From Vibrio sinus (GTDB lineage: Bacteria > Pseudomonadota > Gammaproteobacteria > Enterobacterales > Vibrionaceae), in contig NZ_JAMKMR010000017.1 of the NCBI RefSeq assembly GCF_023634645.1, positions 26,752 through 90,751 of the forward strand: DNA of 64,000 nucleotides, written 5' to 3'. The stretch's first letter is position 1; every line of letters begins with the position of its first letter. Of the stretch, positions 17,254-24,521 are shown piece after piece. The notes beneath the pieces are model-generated. The model was not told the origin of the DNA. It did no database searches and saw only the letters and a list, made by a program, of their open reading frames with translations. The translations under genes and the position numbers were made by a program.

Positions 17254-18669
17254 ATGGCAGAATCACTGACTTCAACTCGCTCGCCAGCCATCCTGTGGGG
17301 GCGAGGTGTGGCATGGCTATTACTGCTGGTGCCCCTTTTTTTCACCAGTTACAGCTTGGCGAACGCCTACGCAGCGAGCTTACCGCAAGTAGCTAGTGTG
17401 GTTTTCGCGTGGGAGCGCCATATACCCTTAGTGCCTTGGACCATCGTTCCCTATTGGTCTATTGACCTCTTATATGGTTTGGCTTTTTTGTTGCCGCGTA
17501 CGCCCCAACAGATCAACACTCTTGGCTTAAGACTATTAACCGCTCAGCTAATTTGTATTGGCTGTTTTTTTCTGTGGCCATTGAAATTTGCCGTCGAGCG
17601 GCCAGAGCTACATGGCGTATTTGGCCAGATGTTCGATGTGCTGATGGGTTTTGATAAGCCATACAACCAAGCGCCATCGCTACACATTACGTTATTGGTC
17701 GTACTTTGGGCTTGTTGTAGCAAATACATAACTGGCCCACTAAAGTGGGCCATTCATTTTTGGTTTTTGCTCATCGGTGTATCGGTACTGACCACGTGGC
17801 AACATCATTTTATCGATGTGCCCACTGGCCTACTGGCGGGGTTCTTTTGTCTTTGGTGCTGGCCCGAGAAAGGGGTGAGTCCTTTGCGAGCCAGAAAATA
17901 CAACCCATACCCTGCGCAATTTCGTCTAGCGAGCTATTACGGGTTTGCTGGTATTTTATTTGCGGTTGCAGCGAACTATTGGTCTGGCGCTGCTTTGATT
18001 TTGATCTGGCCAAGTGTTTCTTTGTTATTGGTTGGGCTGAACTATGCCTGGATAGGTGGACTTGGCTGGCAAAAGCAGCCCCATGGCCGCTTGAGCTTGC
18101 CTGCCTTTATCGTATTTGCGCCTTACTTGCTAGGAGCGTGGATAAATTCAAAGTTGTGGACACTAGGCCAAAGCCCGGCTAATGAAATCATCCCGGGAGT
18201 TTGGCTGGGGAGAAGGCCATCTGGTAAGCAATCGGCTACTTACGCAGGCTTAGTGGATATGTGCCCCGAATTACCTGTGTTTGTCGGTGATAATACTCAT
18301 TATCGCCACTTTGCTACGTTAGATTTGCTGCCTTTGAGTGCGCAGCAATGCTGGCAAGCGGCGAAAGCCATTCAATCTATACGCGATAAGCAATGCCAGC
18401 CAATATTGGTCTATTGTGCTTTGGGCTATTCTCGCAGTAGCGTCGCTCTAATGGCATGGCTGTTATTGAGCCAATACGTCAGAACACCGGAGCAAGCTAA
18501 GGCGTTGATTGAAAAGAAACGGCCTCAAGTCGTTATTCGTCAGCATCATTTAATGGCGCTAAAAAATATGATGCGTCTGACGGAGTTTATTGACTATCAG
18601 CGAGATAACCCTGCTTTCTCCGGCCAAGAACATGGCGAAGTGTCACCATCAATTGAGGTAAGCGAATGA
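17254..18669 (+). CDS. ynbD: Fused PAP2-like and dual-specificity phosphatase membrane protein (YnbD-like)
   Basis: A 471-aa membrane protein. The N-terminal half has multiple hydrophobic segments and PAP2-type catalytic motifs: PSLH (141-144) and H185-x2-D188 in HHFIDVPTG, resembling the inositol-phosphorylceramide synthase branch of PAP2. After more membrane segments, the C-terminal domain (about 305-450) is a protein-tyrosine-phosphatase fold with the CX5R loop C388-ALGYS-R394. Two phosphatase centres in one protein suggest removal of phosphate from a lipid phosphate intermediate, as PTPMT1-type enzymes do for phosphatidylglycerophosphate. The substrate is unknown. The stop overlaps the next start as ATGA. 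Confidence 0.8.
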   Translation: MAESLTSTRSPAILWGRGVAWLLLLVPLFFTSYSLANAYAASLPQVASVVFAWERHIPLVPWTIVPYWSIDLLYGLAFLLPRTPQQINTLGLRLLTAQLICIGCFFLWPLKFAVERPELHGVFGQMFDVLMGFDKPYNQAPSLHITLLVVLWACCSKYITGPLKWAIHFWFLLIGVSVLTTWQHHFIDVPTGLLAGFFCLWCWPEKGVSPLRARKYNPYPAQFRLASYYGFAGILFAVAANYWSGAALILIWPSVSLLLVGLNYAWIGGLGWQKQPHGRLSLPAFIVFAPYLLGAWINSKLWTLGQSPANEIIPGVWLGRRPSGKQSATYAGLVDMCPELPVFVGDNTHYRHFATLDLLPLSAQQCWQAAKAIQSIRDKQCQPILVYCALGYSRSSVALMAWLLLSQYVRTPEQAKALIEKKRPQVVIRQHHLMALKNMMRLTEFIDYQRDNPAFSGQEHGEVSPSIEVSE

Positions 18670-18800
18670 GCTCTCTCGTCAAACTTGCAACTCAGGTGAG
18701 TCTATTAAAGCGGGGCAAGGCGCTCAATCAGCTGAGCTTGTGGATGACATTCTTTGGCGTGTTACTGATGGTTATGGGTAACTATTTATCGCTCGATAAT
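18666..18800 (+). pseudogene. 5' part of a small membrane-protein gene interrupted by the Tn3-type insertion
   Basis: The first 45 codons of a gene whose ATG overlaps the ynbD-like stop (ATGA). They encode an N-terminal segment with one strong hydrophobic span (MTFFGVLLMVMGNYLSL). The frame is broken exactly at the GGGG end of the insertion after codon AAT. Joined to 24522-24860 it gives an intact 157-codon gene with three predicted membrane spans. The family is not recognised; position implies a part in the lipid module. Read-through into the insertion would make a 108-codon hybrid ending at 18992. Confidence 0.85.
18796..18800. repeat. Target-site duplication, left copy (ATAAT)
   Basis: ATAAT directly abuts the GGGG tip of the left terminal repeat. 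The same five bases directly abut the CCCC tip at the right end (24517-24521). Five-base duplications are the rule for Tn3-family transposition. Confidence 0.92.
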
Positions 18801-18828
18801 GGGGTACTGCGCACATTTCCCCGAAAAG
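18801..18828 (+). repeat. Left terminal inverted repeat of the Tn3-family element
   Basis: GGGGTACTGCGCACATTTCC continuing CCGAAAAG. It matches the right end at 24 of 28 positions. The core GCGCACATTTCCCCGAAAAG is, from memory, the same as an IR-like stretch upstream of bla in Tn3/pBR322. Similarity between the two ends stops after base 28, shorter than the usual 38 bp. Confidence 0.85.
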
Positions 18829-18843
18829 CTCATTCTTCATGTA

Positions 18844-18881
18844 GTGGTTTGAAGTCCAGCGGTACGAAAACGTACGTTAAG
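18844..18881 (+). repeat. Second, internal Tn3/gamma-delta-like 38-bp inverted repeat
   Basis: A 38-base stretch starts GTGGTTTGAAG and ends ACGAAAACGTACGTTAAG. The end is the conserved inner half of Tn3 and gamma-delta (Tn1000) terminal repeats, and the length is exactly 38. Its first bases are GTGG rather than GGGG. It lies 15 bp inside the outer left repeat and suggests nested or hybrid Tn3-family ends. No matching partner was seen at the right end. Confidence 0.6.
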
Positions 18882-18924
18882 GGTTTAAGACCCTCGGCCG
18901 AGATCTTGGTAAAAATACGACATT

Positions 18925-19198
18925 ACCCTGGCTTCTTCTTTCGTCTCGCACAGCCTTCTAAAATTGGAGTGAATGTCACTACCCAGCGATGAATGGTGGC
19001 GTGATCAACTTTAACCCCTCGCTCTCCGTTTGGATTTCCGCTATTTCACGGTAACTGAGCTTATACGCCAGATAGTAACGGACGGTTTCGAAAATGATGT
19101 CTTTGGGAAATTGATAGCTTTTGAAGTTCATTATAGATTAGGAGTAATGTTTAGATTACGGAGAATGACACCTCAATATTCATAGATGCGACAGAACC
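18925..19198 (-). mobile_element. IS6-family remnant (a): left end and transposase N-terminus, frameshifted
   Basis: The minus strand reads from the 12-bp tip GGTTCTGTCGCA (19187-19198) into an IS6-type transposase start at ATG 19131 (MNFKSYQFPKDIIFETVRYY, LAYKLSYREIAEI). A frameshift precedes RGVKVDHATIHRWVVTFTPIL. Homology fades near 18925, before the catalytic DETY region. It cannot make a working transposase. Its first ~55 bases are repeated in inverted orientation in copy (c). Confidence 0.85.
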
Positions 19199-19296
19199 CC
19201 CAAAAGCCTCTTCAAGACGTATAAAAAAATCTTTCTCTCAGCGTGCATATATCTTTCATAGGCTTGTTACGCATATGGGCCAGCGATGCAAACAGG

Positions 19297-20211
19297 TCAC
19301 AAAGCTGCCATTCTCTCTGCAGGGATAGCGATGAGCATCGTATGTGATCTCTTTGGAATATCGCCTTCTACAACCAACCGAATGCGTGTCGTCCGGCCAC
19401 ACAGCAACTCCCACACACGCTGAAAAACCCGCACAACAGTGCCACACTCTTGTGCAGATGAAAGGTCAAGCCAGCACACGCTATAATCACGTTCTTGCAA
19501 CCATGAGATAACAGATGGCCCATCACTAACCATATCGCTCTCATGTTGTTCGAAGGCAATCACAGGGCGATGATTGTTAATCGTTTCCGTTGCTCCATTC
19601 AGCACCTGATACTCCATACCTTCTACATCTATCTTCATTACGCCAATAGGAATATCGCTAGGGCATATATCGTCCAATCGCTCAACACGCACCTTAGAAA
19701 CAGCCCCATCAGTAGATGCATGCATCATGGTTGATGCACCTATATTGCCCTCATTTTGATACAAATCAATCATCCCAGCTGTATCACCTAACCCCACATG
19801 AAAGCTCTCTACTTTATCAAGAGATGACATGTTGTATGTCAGTAAATAATAGGCATCAGGATTGGGCTCAAATGCGTAGGTTTTCTTGAAAAAAGGGGCC
19901 AGAACCATCGAGTGATTACCAATATTGGCCCCAACATCACAAAAAGCAAGGGAAGACATATCAAGGGACAAACGTCCTATAATGCTTAGTAAAGCATCAA
20001 TATGGAGCCGCTCATAAATTCCATTCACGGCAAGTTCATTGCCAATTTCTTCATTTGCAAAACACGCCATACGTGCACTGCGTTCTGCTCGATAAGGCGC
20101 AGCAACACAGCGTAGATAGCGCATAGAGATAAATCGCTGCAGAAGTCCAGCACCCGAAACATAAGATTGCGTGAGTGGCACTGAAGAGCGAAAAGATGTC
20201 GATTTAGGCAT
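19297..20211 (-). CDS. FkbM-family SAM-dependent methyltransferase
   Basis: A 304-aa methyltransferase of the FkbM family, which commonly O-methylates sugars in surface polysaccharides. SAM-binding motif I is DVGANIGNHS; then AFEPNPDAYYLL, GLGDTAGMIDLY, and the family's late motif MKIDVEGMEYQVLNGA. ATG 20211 is chosen over TTG 20217; neither has a clear ribosome site. It is a single gene between the left tips of IS6 remnants (a) and (b), with no partner genes in its own segment. It is intact and in frame, but its expression and acceptor are unknown. Confidence 0.85.
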   Translation of the reverse strand: MPKSTSFRSSVPLTQSYVSGAGLLQRFISMRYLRCVAAPYRAERSARMACFANEEIGNELAVNGIYERLHIDALLSIIGRLSLDMSSLAFCDVGANIGNHSMVLAPFFKKTYAFEPNPDAYYLLTYNMSSLDKVESFHVGLGDTAGMIDLYQNEGNIGASTMMHASTDGAVSKVRVERLDDICPSDIPIGVMKIDVEGMEYQVLNGATETINNHRPVIAFEQHESDMVSDGPSVISWLQERDYSVCWLDLSSAQECGTVVRVFQRVWELLCGRTTRIRLVVEGDIPKRSHTMLIAIPAERMAAL

Positions 20212-20367
20212 CAGCAAGCACTTTTATATGTTGTACGATAGACATATCATAAAAATCGTTAGCGCGAGTATAATATACGATTTTACTTTCTGTAAAGCAC
20301 GAGATCCAACTCGTTTACATGGTCGACCTTGTGAACGATGAGTGGGTTTGTTGGGTGACATTCTTAC

Positions 20368-20692
20368 GGTTCTGTCGCATGGCTTTGTTGACGTACTCGA
20401 TATACTATGATTTTGGATAGAATTTAAAAATTTGCAATGGAGTCAAATATCTCAATAATATCGTGGAGCAGAGTCACCGTTGGGTGAAGCAGAAAACTCG
20501 GCAAGCCTTGGGTTGGAAGTCCGTCGAAGGAGCGATGGCTTCACTCCATGGTCGAGAGATGTGGACGATGTTAAAACGAGGACAAATTGACGTGGAGGGC
20601 GAGTGTACGGTAGATAGATTTTACGCTCTCGCAGGATAGTTGCGTCCGGAGGTTGTTGCCTGCTCGTCATGAATAAACTTTGCGACAGAACC
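20368..20692 (+). mobile_element. IS6-family remnant (b): internally deleted copy with both tips
   Basis: A 325-bp element bounded by perfect 12-bp inverted tips GGTTCTGTCGCA (20368-20379) and TGCGACAGAACC (20681-20692). About 85 bp in, it jumps straight to the transposase C-terminal region (KYLNNIVEQSHRWVKQKT, then GREMWTMLKRGQIDVEGE). It is a MITE-like deletion derivative that could be mobilised in trans by a full copy. No 8-bp flanking duplication was seen. Confidence 0.85.
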
Positions 20693-20736
20693 CATTGTGG
20701 TGTGTCCGCTTGATTCTAAATAATTATTTAGAAATA

Positions 20737-21687
20737 ATGTCTATGTTATTGCAATCAATGGAGGTGTTTTTGAAGTCGGTCAAGCATGTCTTCCTCATCG
20801 CCAATCCAGTAATGGCAATGGTGGCATATGAATATATTTCTCGAGCAAAAAATATTGATCTTAAGGATGTAGAAGTGATTTATGTCCGCGGACTGGAATA
20901 TACGCTTTTCGATGAGGTTTCAACTCACTTGATAAAGAGAACTATTCTTAACCGAGCTGCAAGAAGGGTGACTTTCTTGAGAACTTACCCTGAAGCTGTC
21001 AGGAATCTCATAGAACAGTTATCTGATGGATTCATTCTTTATACTAGCTGGTTAGATGCAATAGCATCAGAAGTCATAAAATCAAGTAAGTGTCGAGCTC
21101 ATTGCTATATAGAAGAGGGACAACAATCGTATAAAGACGTACCGGTATGCGCATTCAAGGAAGATTATAAACCCCCTGCTGAAACGGGATCAAAGAAGTA
21201 TAAATATGATCACTATTGGCGTGATGATGCCAAGATGTGGATAGGTACTGTTGAGGGGGTATTTCCTGCGGCACCTGTTGAGAGAGTTAGCTTACTTGGA
21301 GAGCTCTCTTATTTAAAAGAAAAGTATAAACCTTATCTTAAAGGTGGAGATGTCGTAATGTTATTACCAACTCCAGGGCGACTACCTAAGACTGAGTGGG
21401 CTCGCGCGATTGGTCAATTATATTCGCATAGAGGGCGGAGAACGTTTTTAAAGCTACATCCAGCATATTATGAAACTAGAGGCGCGCTTAGGAAGATAGA
21501 AATTATTCTCGATTCAGCTGAGTTTTCAGGAGTGTCACTACTGCCAGGTAATATCATTCTTGAAGCTGAAATGCTGTTTAATAGAATTAAGATTGTTAGT
21601 GATCGTAGCTCTGTTTCACGTTACGCAATACGATTAGGCTCAGAGTTTGTTGAAGTTCCATTTCTATATGGAGAGTATTATAACTAG
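20737..21687 (+). CDS. Putative sialyltransferase-like glycosyltransferase (EEG/HP/SS motifs)
   Basis: A protein of about 316 aa between IS6 remnants (b) and (c). It lacks strong similarity that I can name, but has the three short motifs shared by bacterial sialyl- and polysialyltransferases of the GT-B type: an acidic D/E-D/E-G motif (EEG, 126-128, in YIEEGQQS), an HP motif (H241-P242 in LKLHPAYY) and a Ser pair (S291-S292 in VSDRSSVSRY). Spacing and length also fit. The acceptor and donor are unknown. The start is uncertain: ATG 20737, 20743 and 20758 are all possible; a TTG at 20680 lies inside the IS tip and is unlikely. The gene is more AT-rich than the chromosome around it, consistent with transfer. 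Confidence 0.6.
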   Translation: MSMLLQSMEVFLKSVKHVFLIANPVMAMVAYEYISRAKNIDLKDVEVIYVRGLEYTLFDEVSTHLIKRTILNRAARRVTFLRTYPEAVRNLIEQLSDGFILYTSWLDAIASEVIKSSKCRAHCYIEEGQQSYKDVPVCAFKEDYKPPAETGSKKYKYDHYWRDDAKMWIGTVEGVFPAAPVERVSLLGELSYLKEKYKPYLKGGDVVMLLPTPGRLPKTEWARAIGQLYSHRGRRTFLKLHPAYYETRGALRKIEIILDSAEFSGVSLLPGNIILEAEMLFNRIKIVSDRSSVSRYAIRLGSEFVEVPFLYGEYYN

Positions 21688-21697
21688 AGTATTAGGT

Positions 21698-22277
21698 GGC
21701 CTGTCGCATCTATGAATATTGAGGTATCATTCTCCGTAATCTAAACATTACGGTCTTGGCGAATGGACGAGACCTACATCAAAATCAAGGGCAAGTATTG
21801 GTATTATTACCGAGCCGTCGATAAATGCGGCGATGTTATTGCTTACTACCTGAGTAAACATAGAGATGAAGCCGCTGCTAAAGCCTTTCTAAATAAGGAC
21901 ATCGCTCAAAATGGCTTACCTGAGAAAGTGGTGATTGATGGGAACAATGCGAATTACGCAGCCCTAGATGCGATGAATGTTCAGCTTTGGCTAACGGGTT
22001 ACTTCATGCTGTGTTTGATAGATATTTGCAATGTCAAATACCTGAATAATATCGTGGAGCAGAGTCATCGTTGGGTGAAACAGAAAACTAGTCAAGCCTT
22101 GGGTTGGAAAATCGGTCGAAGGGGCAATATGTATGGTCGAGAAATCTGGAAGATGTTAAAACGAGGAAAAATTGACGTGGAGGGCGAGAGCGCGGTAGAT
22201 CGATTTTACGATCTCGCAGGGCAATTGTGTCTGGAGATTATTGCCTGCACGTCATGAATAAACGTTGCGACAGAACC
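21698..22277 (+). mobile_element. IS6-family remnant (c): catalytic and C-terminal transposase part
   Basis: It starts with a damaged left tip and ~50 bp of left-end sequence matching copy (a). It then deletes the transposase N-terminus and resumes at SWRMDETYIKIKGKYWYYY with the first catalytic Asp, the second in VVIDGNNANYAALD, and KYLNNIVEQSHRWVKQKT around the catalytic Glu. The open frame ends at 22257 and the right tip TGCGACAGAACC is at 22266-22277. Without the helix-turn-helix N-terminus it should be inactive. Confidence 0.85.
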
Positions 22278-22429
22278 GTTGGCCGCCTGATGTCGTGTCT
22301 TGAAACGCCTTTAACGCTATGTGGAAGGGGTACCAAAAGGATCGAGGTCATGGCCATTTTATTATCGCCTCCACCGTCAGAGTATGATAAGAATACACAT
22401 CATGATTATTACAACCAAAAGAAACTTCC

Positions 22430-23533
22430 GTGTCTGACTCCCCCAAAAGCTGTGTTTTGTTCGTACCAAGCCTCATTGTAGGTGGCGCTGAAAAAGTTTT
22501 TGTCACACTGGCAAATCGTTTCGCACACGAAGGCTTGTGTGTCACCTTGCTAACACAAGGTATTAACAATGAACTGCGGCAAGAGGTGAATGAAAACGTT
22601 ACTGTGCGTAGTCTCAATGTACGACGCTCCGTTTATGCCTTACCTTCCCTTATCCGTTTTTTTGTTACCGAAAAGCCAGACATCTTTGTATCAGGGCTAC
22701 AAATGCCGAATGTTATTAGCAGTTTAGCCCATTTTATGAGCTGTTCGCGTGCAAAACACATTGTAACAGAACATAGTAATAGTGCCTCTCAGCTTGCGGA
22801 AATGCCTGGGTGGCGACGTATCTTGATGATTCGTGCTATACGCTGGAGTTATAAACGAGCGGCAAAAGTGGTGGCTGTATCGAAGGGAGTGAAGGAGTGC
22901 TTAGTCACCTCATATGCCATACCATGCGATCAAGTGAAAGTCATTCATAACCCTATCAATTTGGCGCTTGTACGCCAGCGTTCGCAAGACTCTATTACCC
23001 ACCCTTGGTTTACAAAAACTGATATTCCCGTGGCTGTAGCCGTTGGCCGATTAACTCCTGCTAAGAATTTTTCCATGCTACTGGACGCGATGGTCGCCAT
23101 ACATAAAATGCGGCCGTTACGGCTGGTGATCGTTGGTGAAGGTGCGTTAAGATCTTCATTAGAGAACAAGATAGAACGGCTTGGCCTTTCTAGCCAGGTG
23201 ATGCTTTTAGGATCACAAACCAACCCATTTCCATATATCGCTCAGGCGAACTTGTTGGCGGTCTCATCTTCTCGGGAGGGTTTTTCGAATGTCATTGTAG
23301 AAGCCCTGGCGCTTGGTACGCCTGTAGTGAGTACCAACTGTCCAAGCGGTCCTGCTGAAGTGCTCGAAGAGGGTGAATGGGGACGTTTAACCGCTGTGGA
23401 CGACCCAAACGCACTGGCTGAGGCGATGTTAGATACTCTTGAAGAAGAGAAAAAAGTGTACTACCGTCGCGCAGACGCTTTTTCCGATATTTCTATTGCA
23501 AAACAATATATAAAATTATTTTTTGATGACTAA
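22430..23533 (+). CDS. Glycosyltransferase family 4 protein
   Basis: A 367-aa retaining GT-B enzyme. The N-domain has the glycine loop PSLIVGGAEKVFVTLANRF. The C-domain has AVGRLTPAKNFSMLLDA and the donor-binding SSSREGFSNVIVEALALGTP followed by VVSTNCPSGPAEVLEEG; the E-x7-E pattern is in place. It is probably cytoplasmic and peripheral, adding a sugar to a lipid-linked glycan. It starts GTG 22430; an upstream in-frame start was not obvious. It lies between the right tips of IS6 copies (c) and (d), which point at each other, and is followed two bases later by a cut-off gene start. Confidence 0.88.
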   Translation: MSDSPKSCVLFVPSLIVGGAEKVFVTLANRFAHEGLCVTLLTQGINNELRQEVNENVTVRSLNVRRSVYALPSLIRFFVTEKPDIFVSGLQMPNVISSLAHFMSCSRAKHIVTEHSNSASQLAEMPGWRRILMIRAIRWSYKRAAKVVAVSKGVKECLVTSYAIPCDQVKVIHNPINLALVRQRSQDSITHPWFTKTDIPVAVAVGRLTPAKNFSMLLDAMVAIHKMRPLRLVIVGEGALRSSLENKIERLGLSSQVMLLGSQTNPFPYIAQANLLAVSSSREGFSNVIVEALALGTPVVSTNCPSGPAEVLEEGEWGRLTAVDDPNALAEAMLDTLEEEKKVYYRRADAFSDISIAKQYIKLFFDD

Positions 23534-23535
23534 GA

Positions 23536-23636
23536 ATGGATTTTCTAACGTGGTTCGTGCATGCTTTCAGCACCGTTCTCTACTTTTTTTATCTACGGAG
23601 CGCTTATTGCATCGCTATTTTTTGATGCTGTCAAAC
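23536..23636 (+). pseudogene. Start of a membrane-protein gene cut off by IS6 remnant (d)
   Basis: ATG 23536 lies 3 bp after the GT4 stop and opens a frame MDFLTWFVHAFSTVLYFFYL with more hydrophobic residues, running 34 codons until the IS tip GGTTCTGTCGCA at 23637. Position and hydrophobicity suggest the beginning of the next gene of the original polysaccharide cluster, for example a polymerase or acyltransferase. The fragment is too short to name. Confidence 0.4.
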
Positions 23637-23913
23637 GGTTCTGTCGCAACGTTTATTCATGATGTGCAGGCAATAATCTCCAGACACAATTACCCTGTGA
23701 GAGCGTAAAATCGATCTACCGCGCTCTCGCCCTCCACGTCAATTTGTCCTCGTTTTAACATTGTCCACATTTCTCGACCATGCAGTGACGCTATTGCCCC
23801 TTCGACCGATTTCCAACCCGACAAGGCTTGACGAGTTTTCTGTTTCACCCAACGATGACTCTGCTCCACGATATTATTCAGGTATTTGACATTGCAAATA
23901 TCTATCAAACACA
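23637..23913 (-). mobile_element. IS6-family remnant (d): C-terminal transposase part
   Basis: Minus-strand copy with right tip GGTTCTGTCGCA at 23637-23648. It encodes MLKRGQIDVEGESAVDRFY and KYLNNIVEQSHRWVKQKT, nearly identical to copy (c). The IS sequence stops near 23913, where the Tn3 transposase fragment begins, so this end marks where the Tn3 gene was truncated. Confidence 0.85.
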
Positions 23914-24429
23914 TCCACACAAAGTACTATTGTTAAAAAGCTTTCAGCCAACAAAAGAAACAGCCGAACACTTGCAGCACTTCATGAATATGATCGGTTA
24001 GTGAAATGTTTTTATGTACTTAATTGCATAAATAACAAGACGTTAAGGCAATTCGTTCAACAAGCATTAAACTGTGGAGAAGCGTACCATCAGTTACGTA
24101 AAGCTATTGCCTCAATCAATGGGAACCAATTTAGAGGAGGTAATGATTATTTAGTTGAACAATGGAATGACTGCGCTCGTTTGATCGCTAACTGCATTAT
24201 CTATTACAACTCAGCGCTGCTATCTAGTTTGGCAGAAAAATTTGAGGCAGATAACAATCAACAAACCATCGATATGCTCACTCATTTATCTCCGGTCGCT
24301 TGGAGACATATTCAGTTGGCTGGTCACTATACGTTTGGTACTAACAAGAACAATATCGTATTAGAAAAGTTATTGGAAAATGTTGAGTCGTTAGTCAATG
24401 AAGAAGTAGCCTTAAATCAAGTTGCTTAG
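23914..24429 (+). pseudogene. tnpA: Tn3-family transposase, C-terminal fragment
   Basis: About 170 codons, open from the junction at 23914 to the stop at 24427, without a proper start. They match the conserved end of Tn3 transposases: TIVKKLSANKRNSRTLAAL, EYDRLVKCFYVLNCINN, then the hallmark QALNCGEAYHQLRKAI and NDCARLIANCIIYYNSALLS, ending with the HLSPVAWRHIQLAGHY block. Full Tn3 transposases are near 1000 aa, so over 80% is missing, including most of the catalytic domain. The stop lies 87 bp from the right tip of the element, the expected position and orientation. Confidence 0.9.
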
Positions 24430-24488
24430 CTTACCCCCTTTTTTTCTCTCTAGCCCATGCCACGTAAGGGCTAGAGCGTCACTTTGGA

Positions 24489-24516
24489 CTTTTCGCTGAA
24501 ATGTGCGCATAACCCC
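24489..24516 (-). repeat. Right terminal inverted repeat of the Tn3-family element
   Basis: Read on the minus strand: GGGGTTATGCGCACATTTCA then GCGAAAAG. It pairs with the left repeat at 24 of 28 positions and is followed directly by the second ATAAT. Confidence 0.88.
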
Positions 24517-24521
24517 ATAAT
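24517..24521. repeat. Target-site duplication, right copy (ATAAT)
   Basis: ATAAT immediately after the CCCC tip, identical to 18796-18800. It should be counted only once when the pre-insertion gene is rebuilt. Confidence 0.92.

Larger units (their letters stand above)
18801..24516. mobile_element. Decayed Tn3-family transposon shell carrying glycan genes and IS6-family remnants
   Basis: A 5716-bp insertion is defined by 28-bp terminal inverted repeats beginning GGGG (24 of 28 identical), a 5-bp ATAAT duplication and a Tn3 transposase C-terminus beside the right end. Deleting it with one ATAAT restores the reading frame of the host gene. Most of the transposase and any resolvase are gone. The interior holds three carbohydrate-active genes, each bordered by partial copies of one IS6-family element. 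Without its own transposase it could move only if one were supplied in trans. The insertion history (Tn3 first, IS6 copies and cargo later) is inferred from the transposase being cut by an IS6 copy. Confidence 0.9.

Noticed and set aside
18666..18992. A complete 108-codon gene after ynbD
   Set aside because: Codons after 18800 are Tn3-type terminal-repeat sequence read by chance. The real gene continues at 24522.
20680..20736. Start of the sialyltransferase-like gene at TTG 20680
   Set aside because: That codon lies inside the right tip of IS remnant (b), so the added residues are IS-derived.
24001..24429. A standalone 142-aa gene starting at GTG 24001
   Set aside because: Tn3 transposase similarity continues in frame upstream to about 23914 with no start; it is a truncated transposase.
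18801..24516. Integron, phage or CRISPR array as the nature of the accessory region
   Set aside because: No integrase, attC-like repeats, phage genes or regularly spaced direct repeats were seen; the repeated pieces are IS6-family ends.
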